NCBI GenBank assembly: GCA_002490835.1
Contig: DKUU01000037.1
Location: 95,288-130,211 of the forward strand
Length of the DNA: 34,924 nucleotides
DNA from: Lachnospiraceae bacterium UBA7196
GTDB taxonomy: Bacteria > Bacillota > Clostridia > Lachnospirales > Lachnospiraceae
Direction: 5' to 3'
In this document: piece by piece, positions 15,901-23,960 of the stretch
Layout of the letters: each line of letters begins with the position of its first letter
Position numbering within the stretch: the stretch's first letter is position 1
The notes under the pieces: model-generated
Told to the model about the DNA's origin: nothing
Databases searched by the model: none
The model's input: the letters and a program-made list of their open reading frames with translations, nothing else
Program-made: the position numbers and the translations under genes

Positions 15901-17049
15901 GTGGAAAAGGGACGATATATACTCTATGGTATTGGCGGGGAGGCAGAACGATTTTTGTACCAAAATCAAGATATACTGAACAGGATAGCCTTTTGTATCG
16001 ATAGAAATGACAAGAAAGAATTTTACAATTTGGATGTCTATAAATTGGATGCGGTTAATGTATGTGACTCTTTGGGAACGCATCTTATCCTTGTGGCTGC
16101 AGGTAATATCGACGTATATAGGGAAATAAAACAATGTTTAGTAGAAAGAGGATTGGAAGAATGGAAGGATTTTATCTGGTCGCAAACATTTAGAAGAAAA
16201 GTGGTTGTAATCAATGCTAATTGCCACGGAATTGCGGTGGAATGGTATTTGCGGCAGAGTGCGGATTTTTGCAACAACTATGTAATTTATCCGATTCCGG
16301 CAGTACATATGAATAAAGAAGGGGAAATAGAGGCCGGTTTATTGGAACATACGGATGTATATATTCATCAGGATATAAGAATGGAAAATAAAGCGGGATA
16401 TAAATTGTCTGATGAATATGTAAGATCGTTTCTTCCGCAACGTGTAATTGATATCTGTATCCCTAACTTTGTTGGGATGGGGAGATGGATGTTCCCTGCG
16501 CAAGGAGACCTTGAAAAAGTGATAAAAATGGATGGGGGGGGGGTAATTTATGTCCTATATAGAGACGCTGTTTTAGATGAAGCGGCCGCGATGTTTCATT
16601 CTTATGATGAAATAAAAGAGTACTGGTTAAATTATAAGTATGACGCGGAACAAATGGATCATATGTTTTTAAACTGTATGCAGAAATTGAAGGAACGCGA
16701 AAAAAATTGGGATATAGAAATATATGATTATATTATGGGAAATTATAGGACAATCCCTTGTTTTACGGATGCGAGTCATCCGTCAAAATATGTTATGAAA
16801 TTTGTGTGTAGGCAGATTGCGCAGATATTAGGTCTAAATGATATTAATGATGAGAATTATGAACCTAATATGGGGTTAAATGTGCCAATTATGAATAGTG
16901 TTTTGAAATATTATAAACTAAATTTTCAGTTACCTTGCGAGAACAGGAAAGAGTATTTAGGAAAATGGGCAGTATCTGAACCAGATGACTATATCAAAGC
17001 CTATCTTTGGTGGTATCACCAAATGCAAACAGACGCAGTGAAAAATTGA
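15901..17049 (+). CDS. WcbI-family putative acetyltransferase with N-terminal Rossmann-like module and poly-G tract
   Basis: Residues 1-90 form a variant of the shared module (GRYILYGIGGEAERF, then FCIDRND). From residue about 100, KVVVINANCHGIAVEWYL matches the opening of WcbI, a capsule protein implicated in polysaccharide acetylation, with the conserved NCxG region; VDICIPNFVGMG, TDVYIHQDIR and TDASHPSKYVMKF (likely catalytic-His area) follow. A G10 run at 16534-16543 encodes Gly212-214 in the middle of this domain; either single-base slip truncates it. The frame opens at ATG 15895, but that codon abuts the GGAGG at 15890-15894, so GTG 15901 with six-base spacing is the likely start. Acceptor sugar unknown. 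Confidence 0.84.
   Translation: MEKGRYILYGIGGEAERFLYQNQDILNRIAFCIDRNDKKEFYNLDVYKLDAVNVCDSLGTHLILVAAGNIDVYREIKQCLVERGLEEWKDFIWSQTFRRKVVVINANCHGIAVEWYLRQSADFCNNYVIYPIPAVHMNKEGEIEAGLLEHTDVYIHQDIRMENKAGYKLSDEYVRSFLPQRVIDICIPNFVGMGRWMFPAQGDLEKVIKMDGGGVIYVLYRDAVLDEAAAMFHSYDEIKEYWLNYKYDAEQMDHMFLNCMQKLKEREKNWDIEIYDYIMGNYRTIPCFTDASHPSKYVMKFVCRQIAQILGLNDINDENYEPNMGLNVPIMNSVLKYYKLNFQLPCENRKEYLGKWAVSEPDDYIKAYLWWYHQMQTDAVKN
16534..16543 (+). repeat. In-frame G10 homopolymer (candidate phase-variation tract 4)
   Basis: Ten G read GGG GGG GGG GTA (Gly-Gly-Gly-Val) in the WcbI-like gene. With G9 the next codon is TAA. With G11 the frame runs six more codons to TAG. The present state is ON. Confidence 0.85.
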
Positions 17050-17069
17050 GTTTTTGGTTGGAGGAGAGA

Positions 17070-18722
17070 ATGGAAACACGAAAAATCGGAGAGGTAGTTT
17101 TGGATTATCAATATTATAGATCGGATGTACATTATTCAGATGGAGATATTGAGAACACGTTATTGGAAGCAGCGCAAAGCGACAGATTACAGGAGCTTCT
17201 CGTGTCAGACAATAACTGGGCGGTTTTATATCACTGTTCAAAAATAAGGGAAAACATTCTTGATTGGTATCCCTTTAAAAAAGATGCTTCTCTTTTGGAG
17301 ATTGGCGCAGGGTGTGGAGCATTGACAGGAATGTTTAGCAGGAAAGTTTCCTCTGTGACTTGCATAGAATTGTCAGAAAGACGTTCTCTTATTAACGCTT
17401 ATAGAAATAAGAAGTGCAATAATATTAAAATAGTATTAGGTAATTTTCAGGATATTGAGATAACGGAAAAGTATGACTATATTACATTGATTGGCGTTTG
17501 GGAATATGCAGAACGCTATTTGGACGGTGTAAATCCTTATTTAAGTATGTTAGAGCGATTGAAAGGCTATTTAAATCCGGATGGAAAACTTTTGATTGCA
17601 ATAGAAAACAAAACGGGACTTAAGTATTGGAATGGAGCCCAAGAGGATCATACCGGTAAAATGTACAGCGGACTCAATGACTATGTGGATGATGAGGGAG
17701 TGCGTACTTTTTCCCATCAGGAAATTGAGGATATGCTTTCGACAGTGGGATATGATGATTATAAATTTTACTATCCGGTGCCGGATTATAAACTGCCTGA
17801 TACCATATATACGGACGAGCGTCTTCCGAAGCCGGGTGAAATACGTACTTATAAAGAAGATTTTAGTTCACCCAGAATTTATAATTTTTATGATGCGACA
17901 ATACAGGATCAAATATGTCAGGATGGAATGTTTTCATATTTTTCTAATTCTTTTCTGGTTGAGTGTGGCGCTTTGCCGGAAAATGTCATTTATGCAAAAT
18001 ATAGCAGAACGATTCGTAAGGAGCCGTATGCTGTTTCGACGGTCATCAGCAAAAGGGATAAGGACTATTTTGTACAAAAGAGAGCAATGACGGTAGCAGC
18101 TCAGAAGCATATTGAAACAATGCTGACGAAGCAAGCCTGCGGTCTTCATAACATACAGGCAGCAAAAATGTATATGGATCATGGTACATGCGTGACAGAA
18201 TATATTGAGGGACAGGATCTGGATAGTACATTATATCGATATCGAAATGATGTGGAAGTGTTTGTACATGAAGCAAAAAAAATATTTGAAACATATTTTA
18301 AGCCAACTGAAGATGAAATGATTGATTTTATACCGACGGATGAGTATAAAAGGTTATTTGGCGATGCAGTTATTAAGGAAGCAAAATGCCTGAAAGCAAC
18401 AAATATTGATTTAATACTTTCTAATTTGAGATTGACGAGCGAGGGGAAAGTATACTGTATTGATAATGAATGGGTGTACGACTTCCCGATTCCCTATGGA
18501 TATGTTGTTTGGAGAGCGGCTTCTCAACTATATACAAAATATAGTATTTATTTAAAAAATAAACTGCCACGAAACGCTTTTTTAGAGGCAGTAGGTTTAG
18601 AAAAGGAGTGCTTTGGAACATATTCCATTATGGAGAAGAATTTTATTAATAATGTCTGGGAAGAAGATTATAAGGCAAGATATAGGAAACCGAGTGCATC
18701 GTGTAAGATGCTTTTCAGATAA
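17070..18722 (+). CDS. Methyltransferase-kinase fusion, WbdD-like in architecture
   Basis: The N-terminal part (about residues 50-290) is a class I SAM methyltransferase: LLEIGAGCGALTGMFSRKV, CIELSERRS, YDYITLIGVWEYAE and GYLNPDGKLLIAIENKTGLK. The C-terminal part (about 310-520) looks like a small-molecule or sugar kinase: a VQKRAM lysine, VTEYIEGQDL hinge, NIDLILSNLRL catalytic loop (Asp and Asn around residues 447-452) and YCIDNEWVYDF, where Asp465/Glu467 may bind metal. The order methyltransferase then kinase recalls WbdD, which caps O8/O9 O-antigen chains with methyl phosphate, though no long C-terminal coiled coil is seen. The frame extends upstream to 17007, but GGAGGAG at 17060-17066 points to ATG 17070. 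A chain-capping or decoration role is inference. Confidence 0.83.
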   Translation: METRKIGEVVLDYQYYRSDVHYSDGDIENTLLEAAQSDRLQELLVSDNNWAVLYHCSKIRENILDWYPFKKDASLLEIGAGCGALTGMFSRKVSSVTCIELSERRSLINAYRNKKCNNIKIVLGNFQDIEITEKYDYITLIGVWEYAERYLDGVNPYLSMLERLKGYLNPDGKLLIAIENKTGLKYWNGAQEDHTGKMYSGLNDYVDDEGVRTFSHQEIEDMLSTVGYDDYKFYYPVPDYKLPDTIYTDERLPKPGEIRTYKEDFSSPRIYNFYDATIQDQICQDGMFSYFSNSFLVECGALPENVIYAKYSRTIRKEPYAVSTVISKRDKDYFVQKRAMTVAAQKHIETMLTKQACGLHNIQAAKMYMDHGTCVTEYIEGQDLDSTLYRYRNDVEVFVHEAKKIFETYFKPTEDEMIDFIPTDEYKRLFGDAVIKEAKCLKATNIDLILSNLRLTSEGKVYCIDNEWVYDFPIPYGYVVWRAASQLYTKYSIYLKNKLPRNAFLEAVGLEKECFGTYSIMEKNFINNVWEEDYKARYRKPSASCKMLFR

Positions 18723-18747
18723 CAGAGACTAGCCGGGGAATGGTATA

Positions 18748-20292
18748 ATGAGTAAATTTGATGACATCTTTGAAAAAAACGAAACGATTATCTCTGATAT
18801 TATTAATCGATTGATAGATTGTATGCAGATAGAAGAGATATGTATATGGGGAGATGTAAAAAACGAACTGAAATGGGTGTATCAAGCAACACGGCTGAAA
18901 AGAGTCGGTTGTATTCAAGAGTGTCAAGATTATGAACTGACATATATACAGACAGACTCTCGTGCTCAGCTTGCGGACATGCTGCGAAGTATAGAGGCAT
19001 TGCGTGATAGTCAAAATTTTGTAATTTATCTGACAAGCAGAGGAGAATCAGATGACGGGGAGGGGGTAGAAAGCGGTTGTAGGTTAAAAACTTTTTCGGC
19101 GCTGCAGGGCGAGTTGTTTTTTGCCGGTCCGATCTTTGATTCGCCTATAGAGGAAGAGATTCCCGAAGATTTTAGGGCGCTGGCAATCATTCATTTCTAT
19201 AATGAAGCAGATATATTAAAAAAGACAATTGAATATCTGTTATCACAAGATATAGATATTTATTTGGTTGACAACTGGTCAGAAGATGGAAGCTATGAAA
19301 TTGCTGAAGCGGCATACAAGGAATATCCGGAGCGGATATTTTTAGAAAGATTTCCGGCGGCGGGGAAAACGGAATATTACGAGTGGTATAATCAATTAGA
19401 AAGAACAGAGCAGATTGCTAAAGAATTGCAATACGATTGGTTTATTCATTATGATGCCGATGAGATGAGAGTGAGTCCATGGAAAGAGTGTACGCTGCGG
19501 CAGACCTTATATCATGCGGACCGATTAGGATATAATTTAATAGAAAATACCGTGATCGATCATAAAATAACGGAAACTCAGGAAGATATCTTTATGAAAG
19601 ATACCTACTTTGATTTTGGACATCGTGCTGCACATTTTAGGCAGACAAAGACATGGAAAAAGGCAGAAAAACTGGATCTTAAAAAGTCTGGGGGGCATTT
19701 GGCGGTAGTAGATTATCCCAAAATGTATCCGCTAAAGATACTAAACAGACACTATCCGCTCAGAAGTGTGGAGCAGGCAAAGAAAAAAATTTGTGTAGAT
19801 CGGATACCGCGCTTCCAAAAGGAAAAGAAGACGAGACACTGGCATGCACACTATGATACGTTTGATGTAGAGCGGGATATCATTCATGAGAAATCCGGCT
19901 TGCTGCAATGGGAGAAAAAAACATTTGACGATTTGTATATTCCGCTGTTTTTGGGCTGTGGGGTAAGAAAAATAGTAAATGATATACATTTTGATTGTGA
20001 AATCTATAAAAATATGAGAGTGGTGCTGTTTGGCGCGGGAAATTGGGGAAAACAAGCGTACTTGCAGCTCATAAAGACAGCAGAAATATTATTGTGGGTA
20101 GATAGTACGAGCGAACAGTATGGTATGATTTACGGGATGAAAATTCAATCTCCCGAAGTGATTAATGGTGTGGACACAGATTACGCCATAGTGGCAGTGA
20201 AGAATGAGAAAGTGCGTAAAGAGATAGAGGAGATGCTGCTTGATAAAGGACTTAAAACTGGGCAGATTAAGTATATCGAGCGTACCGACTAA
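18748..20292 (+). CDS. Glycosyltransferase (GT-A, GT2/GT92-like) with C-terminal Rossmann-like module
   Basis: The central domain (about residues 145-370) has ALAIIHFYNEADILKKTIEY, IDIYLVDNWSEDGSYEIA, and WFIHYDADEMRVSPW with a DxDE metal-binding motif, as in distant GT2/GT92-like enzymes that start with a BxFYNE motif. The C-terminal module (about 425-510) reads VVLFGAGNWGKQAY, LLWVDS and TDYAIVAV. The first ~140 residues include ICIWGDVKNELKWV, possibly a decayed second module copy. The ATG is preceded by GGGG at 18735-18738, a weak site. It is 25 bases downstream of the methyltransferase-kinase gene. Substrates unknown. Confidence 0.82.
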   Translation: MSKFDDIFEKNETIISDIINRLIDCMQIEEICIWGDVKNELKWVYQATRLKRVGCIQECQDYELTYIQTDSRAQLADMLRSIEALRDSQNFVIYLTSRGESDDGEGVESGCRLKTFSALQGELFFAGPIFDSPIEEEIPEDFRALAIIHFYNEADILKKTIEYLLSQDIDIYLVDNWSEDGSYEIAEAAYKEYPERIFLERFPAAGKTEYYEWYNQLERTEQIAKELQYDWFIHYDADEMRVSPWKECTLRQTLYHADRLGYNLIENTVIDHKITETQEDIFMKDTYFDFGHRAAHFRQTKTWKKAEKLDLKKSGGHLAVVDYPKMYPLKILNRHYPLRSVEQAKKKICVDRIPRFQKEKKTRHWHAHYDTFDVERDIIHEKSGLLQWEKKTFDDLYIPLFLGCGVRKIVNDIHFDCEIYKNMRVVLFGAGNWGKQAYLQLIKTAEILLWVDSTSEQYGMIYGMKIQSPEVINGVDTDYAIVAVKNEKVRKEIEEMLLDKGLKTGQIKYIERTD

Positions 20293-20344
20293 ATGAGTTT
20301 GAGAATAGAAAGAAATATAATTGTGAAGGGTATGAGAGCATCAG

Positions 20345-21517
20345 ATGAAAGAAGCGCTAATCAGTATTATTGTCCCTATATATAATATAGAAAAATATAT
20401 AGTAAAATGCGTAGAGAGTATTTTGGGACAGACTTATAGAAACTTACAGATTATTTTGGTTGATGATGGCTCTACTGATAAGTCTGGAAAAATTTGCGAC
20501 AGATATGCGCTGCAGGATAGCCGAATTGTGGTAATACATCAAAAAAATGGGGGAGTAGTTAAGGCACGTAAGGCGGGGTTGAAACTGGCAGTCGGAGAGT
20601 ATACGGGCTTCGCTGACGGAGATGATTATATTGAAGCTGCATTTTACGAGCATTTATTGGAAGCGATGGATGATTCTGAAGTTGATTTTGTGCATACAGG
20701 CTTTATTAATGAAAAAAATGATTCCAGATTGATATGTTCTCCCCCTTACAGGGTTGTAATCACGAATAGTGATGACAAAATGAGTTTGATTAAGAAACAT
20801 GTCATTCCGATTGGGAGAGGAAATGAGGTTTGGTATCCGGCTATTTGGGCAAAATTGTTTCGGACGAGTTTTATTAGAGAGTGTTTTTCCTGCGTTCCTG
20901 ATAATCAGGTATTTGGTGAAGATATGATTGCATTTTGCAGATGCATTTTGGAAAGCCGAAAGTTTGTATTAAAACCTGACGCGGAATATCATTATTTATT
21001 CAGAAATGATTCTGTATCTAGGAAATGGCCAATAAATAGATTTTGGCTGGAAAGTAGTCTGTATAATGAACTGTGCAATATTTGGAAGGAATATTGCTGT
21101 TATGAACAGATGAAGGATCATATGGATAAATTCTTATATTTGCGAATGATTAATTGTATGAATGAAATTAACCGGGTTGGTTTGGGTACTAATAAGTATG
21201 TAATACCTGATATAAATCGTTTGTATGGAAAGCGAATCGTGGTATATGGGGCCGGAACTATTGGGAAAAACTATATAAGTCAGATACTGACACAGCCTCA
21301 GGTTACGTTAGTTGCGTGGACTGATAAAAAATTTCAGAAAACTAATCATGGATTATGCGTTATGCGAGAGCAGCTATTGGACTTACAATATGACTTAATA
21401 TTGATTGCATTAAATAGCAATTCTAAAGCAGAGGATATAAAGAGTGAATTGATTGAAATGGGGATAGAAGAAAATAAATTGTTATGGATAAAGCCGAAAG
21501 CAATAAATCTGTTATAG
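20345..21517 (+). CDS. GT2 glycosyltransferase with C-terminal Rossmann-like module
   Basis: The GT2 core is canonical: LISIIVPIYNIEKYIVKCVE, NLQIILVDDGSTDKS, NGGVVKARKAGL, TGFADGDDYIE and a late FGEDMIAFCR. The C-terminal module (about residues 295-385) has RIVVYGAGTIGKNY, WTDKKF and YDLILIAL. It is the closest paralogue in the window to the GT at 4672, sharing domain order and the ARKAG motif. Its SD is weak (GAAGGG too far, GAGAG at 20334-20338), so expression may depend on coupling or a weaker site. The last codons overlap the SD (AGGAG) of the next gene, supporting cotranscription. Confidence 0.88.
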   Translation: MKEALISIIVPIYNIEKYIVKCVESILGQTYRNLQIILVDDGSTDKSGKICDRYALQDSRIVVIHQKNGGVVKARKAGLKLAVGEYTGFADGDDYIEAAFYEHLLEAMDDSEVDFVHTGFINEKNDSRLICSPPYRVVITNSDDKMSLIKKHVIPIGRGNEVWYPAIWAKLFRTSFIRECFSCVPDNQVFGEDMIAFCRCILESRKFVLKPDAEYHYLFRNDSVSRKWPINRFWLESSLYNELCNIWKEYCCYEQMKDHMDKFLYLRMINCMNEINRVGLGTNKYVIPDINRLYGKRIVVYGAGTIGKNYISQILTQPQVTLVAWTDKKFQKTNHGLCVMREQLLDLQYDLILIALNSNSKAEDIKSELIEMGIEENKLLWIKPKAINLL

Positions 21518-21527
21518 GAGAAAATTT

Positions 21528-22409
21528 ATGAACATTATATATTTTATGGGCAGATTAGGAAATCAGATGTTTCAATATGCTTTATATAGGTCGCTGGAGT
21601 GTCATAACAGAATGTTTGGAGTCAGAGCAAACATAGATTGGTATTCTGATAGAGAGGTCCAGAGTGATTTTGTATTGATGAAAGCCTTCTCAAATTTAAG
21701 GATAACAATTGATAACGATAGGACATTTGAAAAGAAAAAAGAATTTTATTTGAAATTGAGAAAAAACAGAGAATGGATTGCATTTTTTAATTATCATATT
21801 CCTTTTTTTTGTTTGTTTTTTAAGGAAAAAGTAGACGGTATTTATGATAAGAGAGTAAAGAAGCTGAAAAATGCGGCGATTGTAGGTTATTGGCAGACAG
21901 AAAAATATTTTAAAGATATAAGAGCAACTATTTTGCAAGATTTTACTTTCTCTTATGGTGAAGATAAATTGCAGGTTTGGAAAAACAAACTTTTGGAAGA
22001 TGATCGATCTGTAGCAATACATATTCGAAGAGGAGATTATAAAAAACATATAGAATTATTTGGGAATTTGAGCGAAAGCCAATATTATAATAATGCGATT
22101 AAATATATTGGCACGAAAGTCCAAAATCCCCATTTGATATTTTTTTCGGATGAGATATCCTGGGTAAAATCTCATTATAACTATGAAGATGCTGTTTATG
22201 TTAGTCCGGATATGTTTGATTCGTATGAGGCGTGGTATGATATGTGTTTAATGTCATGTTGTGCGCATAATATTATCGCAAACAGTTCATTTAGCTGGTG
22301 GGGAGCATGGTTGAATAATAGGGAGGATAGGATTGTTATTGCGCCAAAAGAATGGTTTATAGGTAAAGAAACAACGGATATATGGTGTGATGATTGGATT
22401 TTGATGTAA
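21528..22409 (+). CDS. GT11 alpha-1,2-fucosyltransferase
   Basis: This 293-aa protein shows the GT11 pattern: IIYFMGRLGNQMFQYALYRS at the N-terminus, VAIHIRRGDY near residue 165 (donor-binding HxRRGDY), FFSDEISWVK, and NIIANSSFSWWGAWLN near the end. Family members transfer fucose from GDP-fucose to a terminal galactose or related sugar, in the cytoplasm. Length is normal. No GDP-fucose synthesis genes are in the window. AGGAG at 21516-21520 overlaps the upstream stop and sits seven bases before the ATG. The gene is very AT-rich and contains a T8 run at 21803-21810. It is one of the few transferases here without the Rossmann-like module. Confidence 0.92.
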   Translation: MNIIYFMGRLGNQMFQYALYRSLECHNRMFGVRANIDWYSDREVQSDFVLMKAFSNLRITIDNDRTFEKKKEFYLKLRKNREWIAFFNYHIPFFCLFFKEKVDGIYDKRVKKLKNAAIVGYWQTEKYFKDIRATILQDFTFSYGEDKLQVWKNKLLEDDRSVAIHIRRGDYKKHIELFGNLSESQYYNNAIKYIGTKVQNPHLIFFSDEISWVKSHYNYEDAVYVSPDMFDSYEAWYDMCLMSCCAHNIIANSSFSWWGAWLNNREDRIVIAPKEWFIGKETTDIWCDDWILM

Positions 22410-22446
22410 AAATATAATGTGAGAATGTATTTTGAGGAGAATTAGC

Positions 22447-23904
22447 ATGGATAAAGTGTTATTAACGATAATTGTTCCTATTTACAATAAAGAAAATTTA
22501 TTACGGCAGTGTTTGGATTCTTTTGCCAGCAAAGAGTTCGAAGGCCTTTTGGAAGTGTTGGCAATCGATGATGGTTCAAAAGATGCTTCATTAACAATTG
22601 CACATGAATATAGAGATAAGTATCCAGAGATATATAAAGTCATAGGAAAAGAAAATGGCGGAGTTGGGTCTGTAATGAATTTGGGATTACAGAACGCTGA
22701 GGGTAAATATATAAAAGAAGTGGATGCAGATGATTATGTAGATATAAATGCCTTGAAAAAGTTACTTGTTTTTTTAAATAAATGCAATTCAGATATGATA
22801 CTAACGCCGTATAAAGAGGTGAATGAGACCGGACTACATATTAAAACGCACTATATGACGGGCGTAGAATATGGTAGAGAATATTTGATAGAACAAGTTC
22901 TTGGTAGTTTTGGGATCAGCATTCAAAGTCTGACTGTTAAAAGAAGTGTATTACTTGATAACATAAAACAAATTACTCCAACCAGATATTATGTTGATAT
23001 GCAAATTGTTTTTGAAAGTATTTATTATGCGAAGACGATTACAGTATTAAATTATACTTTGTATTATTATAGAGTGAATCAGGCGGAACAGAGCGTCAGT
23101 CTGGAGAGCTATGTCAAAAATAAAGAGAGTTTTAGAACGCAGACTGAGTTGAGTTTAGAAAGATTTTCCCGCGCACAAAATGATGGTATAACTGAGAATA
23201 AGAAGAGGTTAATGAAGGGTGGGGCCTGTGGATATAGCAAAATGCTCTATACTATTTATCTTATGGATAAATCAAATAATAGTAAGGAATGTCAACGATT
23301 TAATAATATATTAAGAGAAAAATATCCGATAGTCTATAATGAAATAGACAATGCCGATTTAATACATTTTTTAAGGACTAGAAATTTTGATGATTTAGAG
23401 GATTGCAAAAGAAAGATAGAGAATGAGATTATTGAACTAAAAAAAATGAATCATGGGAATGTTAGTCTTGGCGATGTGTATAATATGAAAATGATAGAAA
23501 ACGCCAATATTGCGACCTACAGACTGCAAAAGCAAAGGGACAACTTCAAGGAGAAACTTAATATATTGAATTATTGGTTTATGAAATATCAGCAGGGACA
23601 TACCGTCGAAAAATATTTAGTAAATCGAGGATTTGATAGAATTGCAATATACGGTTTTGGTGAGTTGGGGCAAAGGTTATATCAGGAATTATTGAACAGT
23701 GAAGTGAAGGTCGTGTATGGAATTGACCGAAAAGTAGTTTCGAAAGATGCTGATTTTAAAATTGCGGCATCGCCAGATATATCACAAGAAATTTCGGCAG
23801 TAATCGTTACAGTGATTAATGATTACAGTGGCATTGCATCAGAACTAAAGAAAGTGCTTGAGTGTCCGATTTTGCCATTAGAAGATGTAATATACGAGAG
23901 TTAA
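22447..23904 (+). CDS. GT2 glycosyltransferase with C-terminal Rossmann-like module
   Basis: The N-terminal domain has LLTIIVPIYNKENLLRQCLD, LEVLAIDDGSKDAS, NGGVGSVMNLGL and YIKEVDADDYVDI, a GT2 with DADD in place of the common DSDD. A helical middle (about 240-380) contains a charged, possibly coiled stretch (CKRKIENEIIELKKM). The C-terminal module (about 395-480) reads RIAIYGFGELGQRL and YGIDRKV and is most like that of the WbsX protein at 14336. GAGGAG at 22434-22439 supports ATG 22447 over an in-frame TTG at 22432. Strongly AT-rich. Substrates unknown. Confidence 0.86.
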   Translation: MDKVLLTIIVPIYNKENLLRQCLDSFASKEFEGLLEVLAIDDGSKDASLTIAHEYRDKYPEIYKVIGKENGGVGSVMNLGLQNAEGKYIKEVDADDYVDINALKKLLVFLNKCNSDMILTPYKEVNETGLHIKTHYMTGVEYGREYLIEQVLGSFGISIQSLTVKRSVLLDNIKQITPTRYYVDMQIVFESIYYAKTITVLNYTLYYYRVNQAEQSVSLESYVKNKESFRTQTELSLERFSRAQNDGITENKKRLMKGGACGYSKMLYTIYLMDKSNNSKECQRFNNILREKYPIVYNEIDNADLIHFLRTRNFDDLEDCKRKIENEIIELKKMNHGNVSLGDVYNMKMIENANIATYRLQKQRDNFKEKLNILNYWFMKYQQGHTVEKYLVNRGFDRIAIYGFGELGQRLYQELLNSEVKVVYGIDRKVVSKDADFKIAASPDISQEISAVIVTVINDYSGIASELKKVLECPILPLEDVIYES

Positions 23905-23960
23905 TGAAATCTGTTGTGCAGCTAAATGAATCAAAGAATTACGGAAAGAGAGCTGGATGA

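Noticed and set aside
21803..21810. T8 run in the fucosyltransferase gene as a fifth slippage tract
   Set aside because: Eight T in such AT-rich DNA is expected by chance and is shorter than the G tracts. The A8 run at 18275-18282 was set aside for the same reason.
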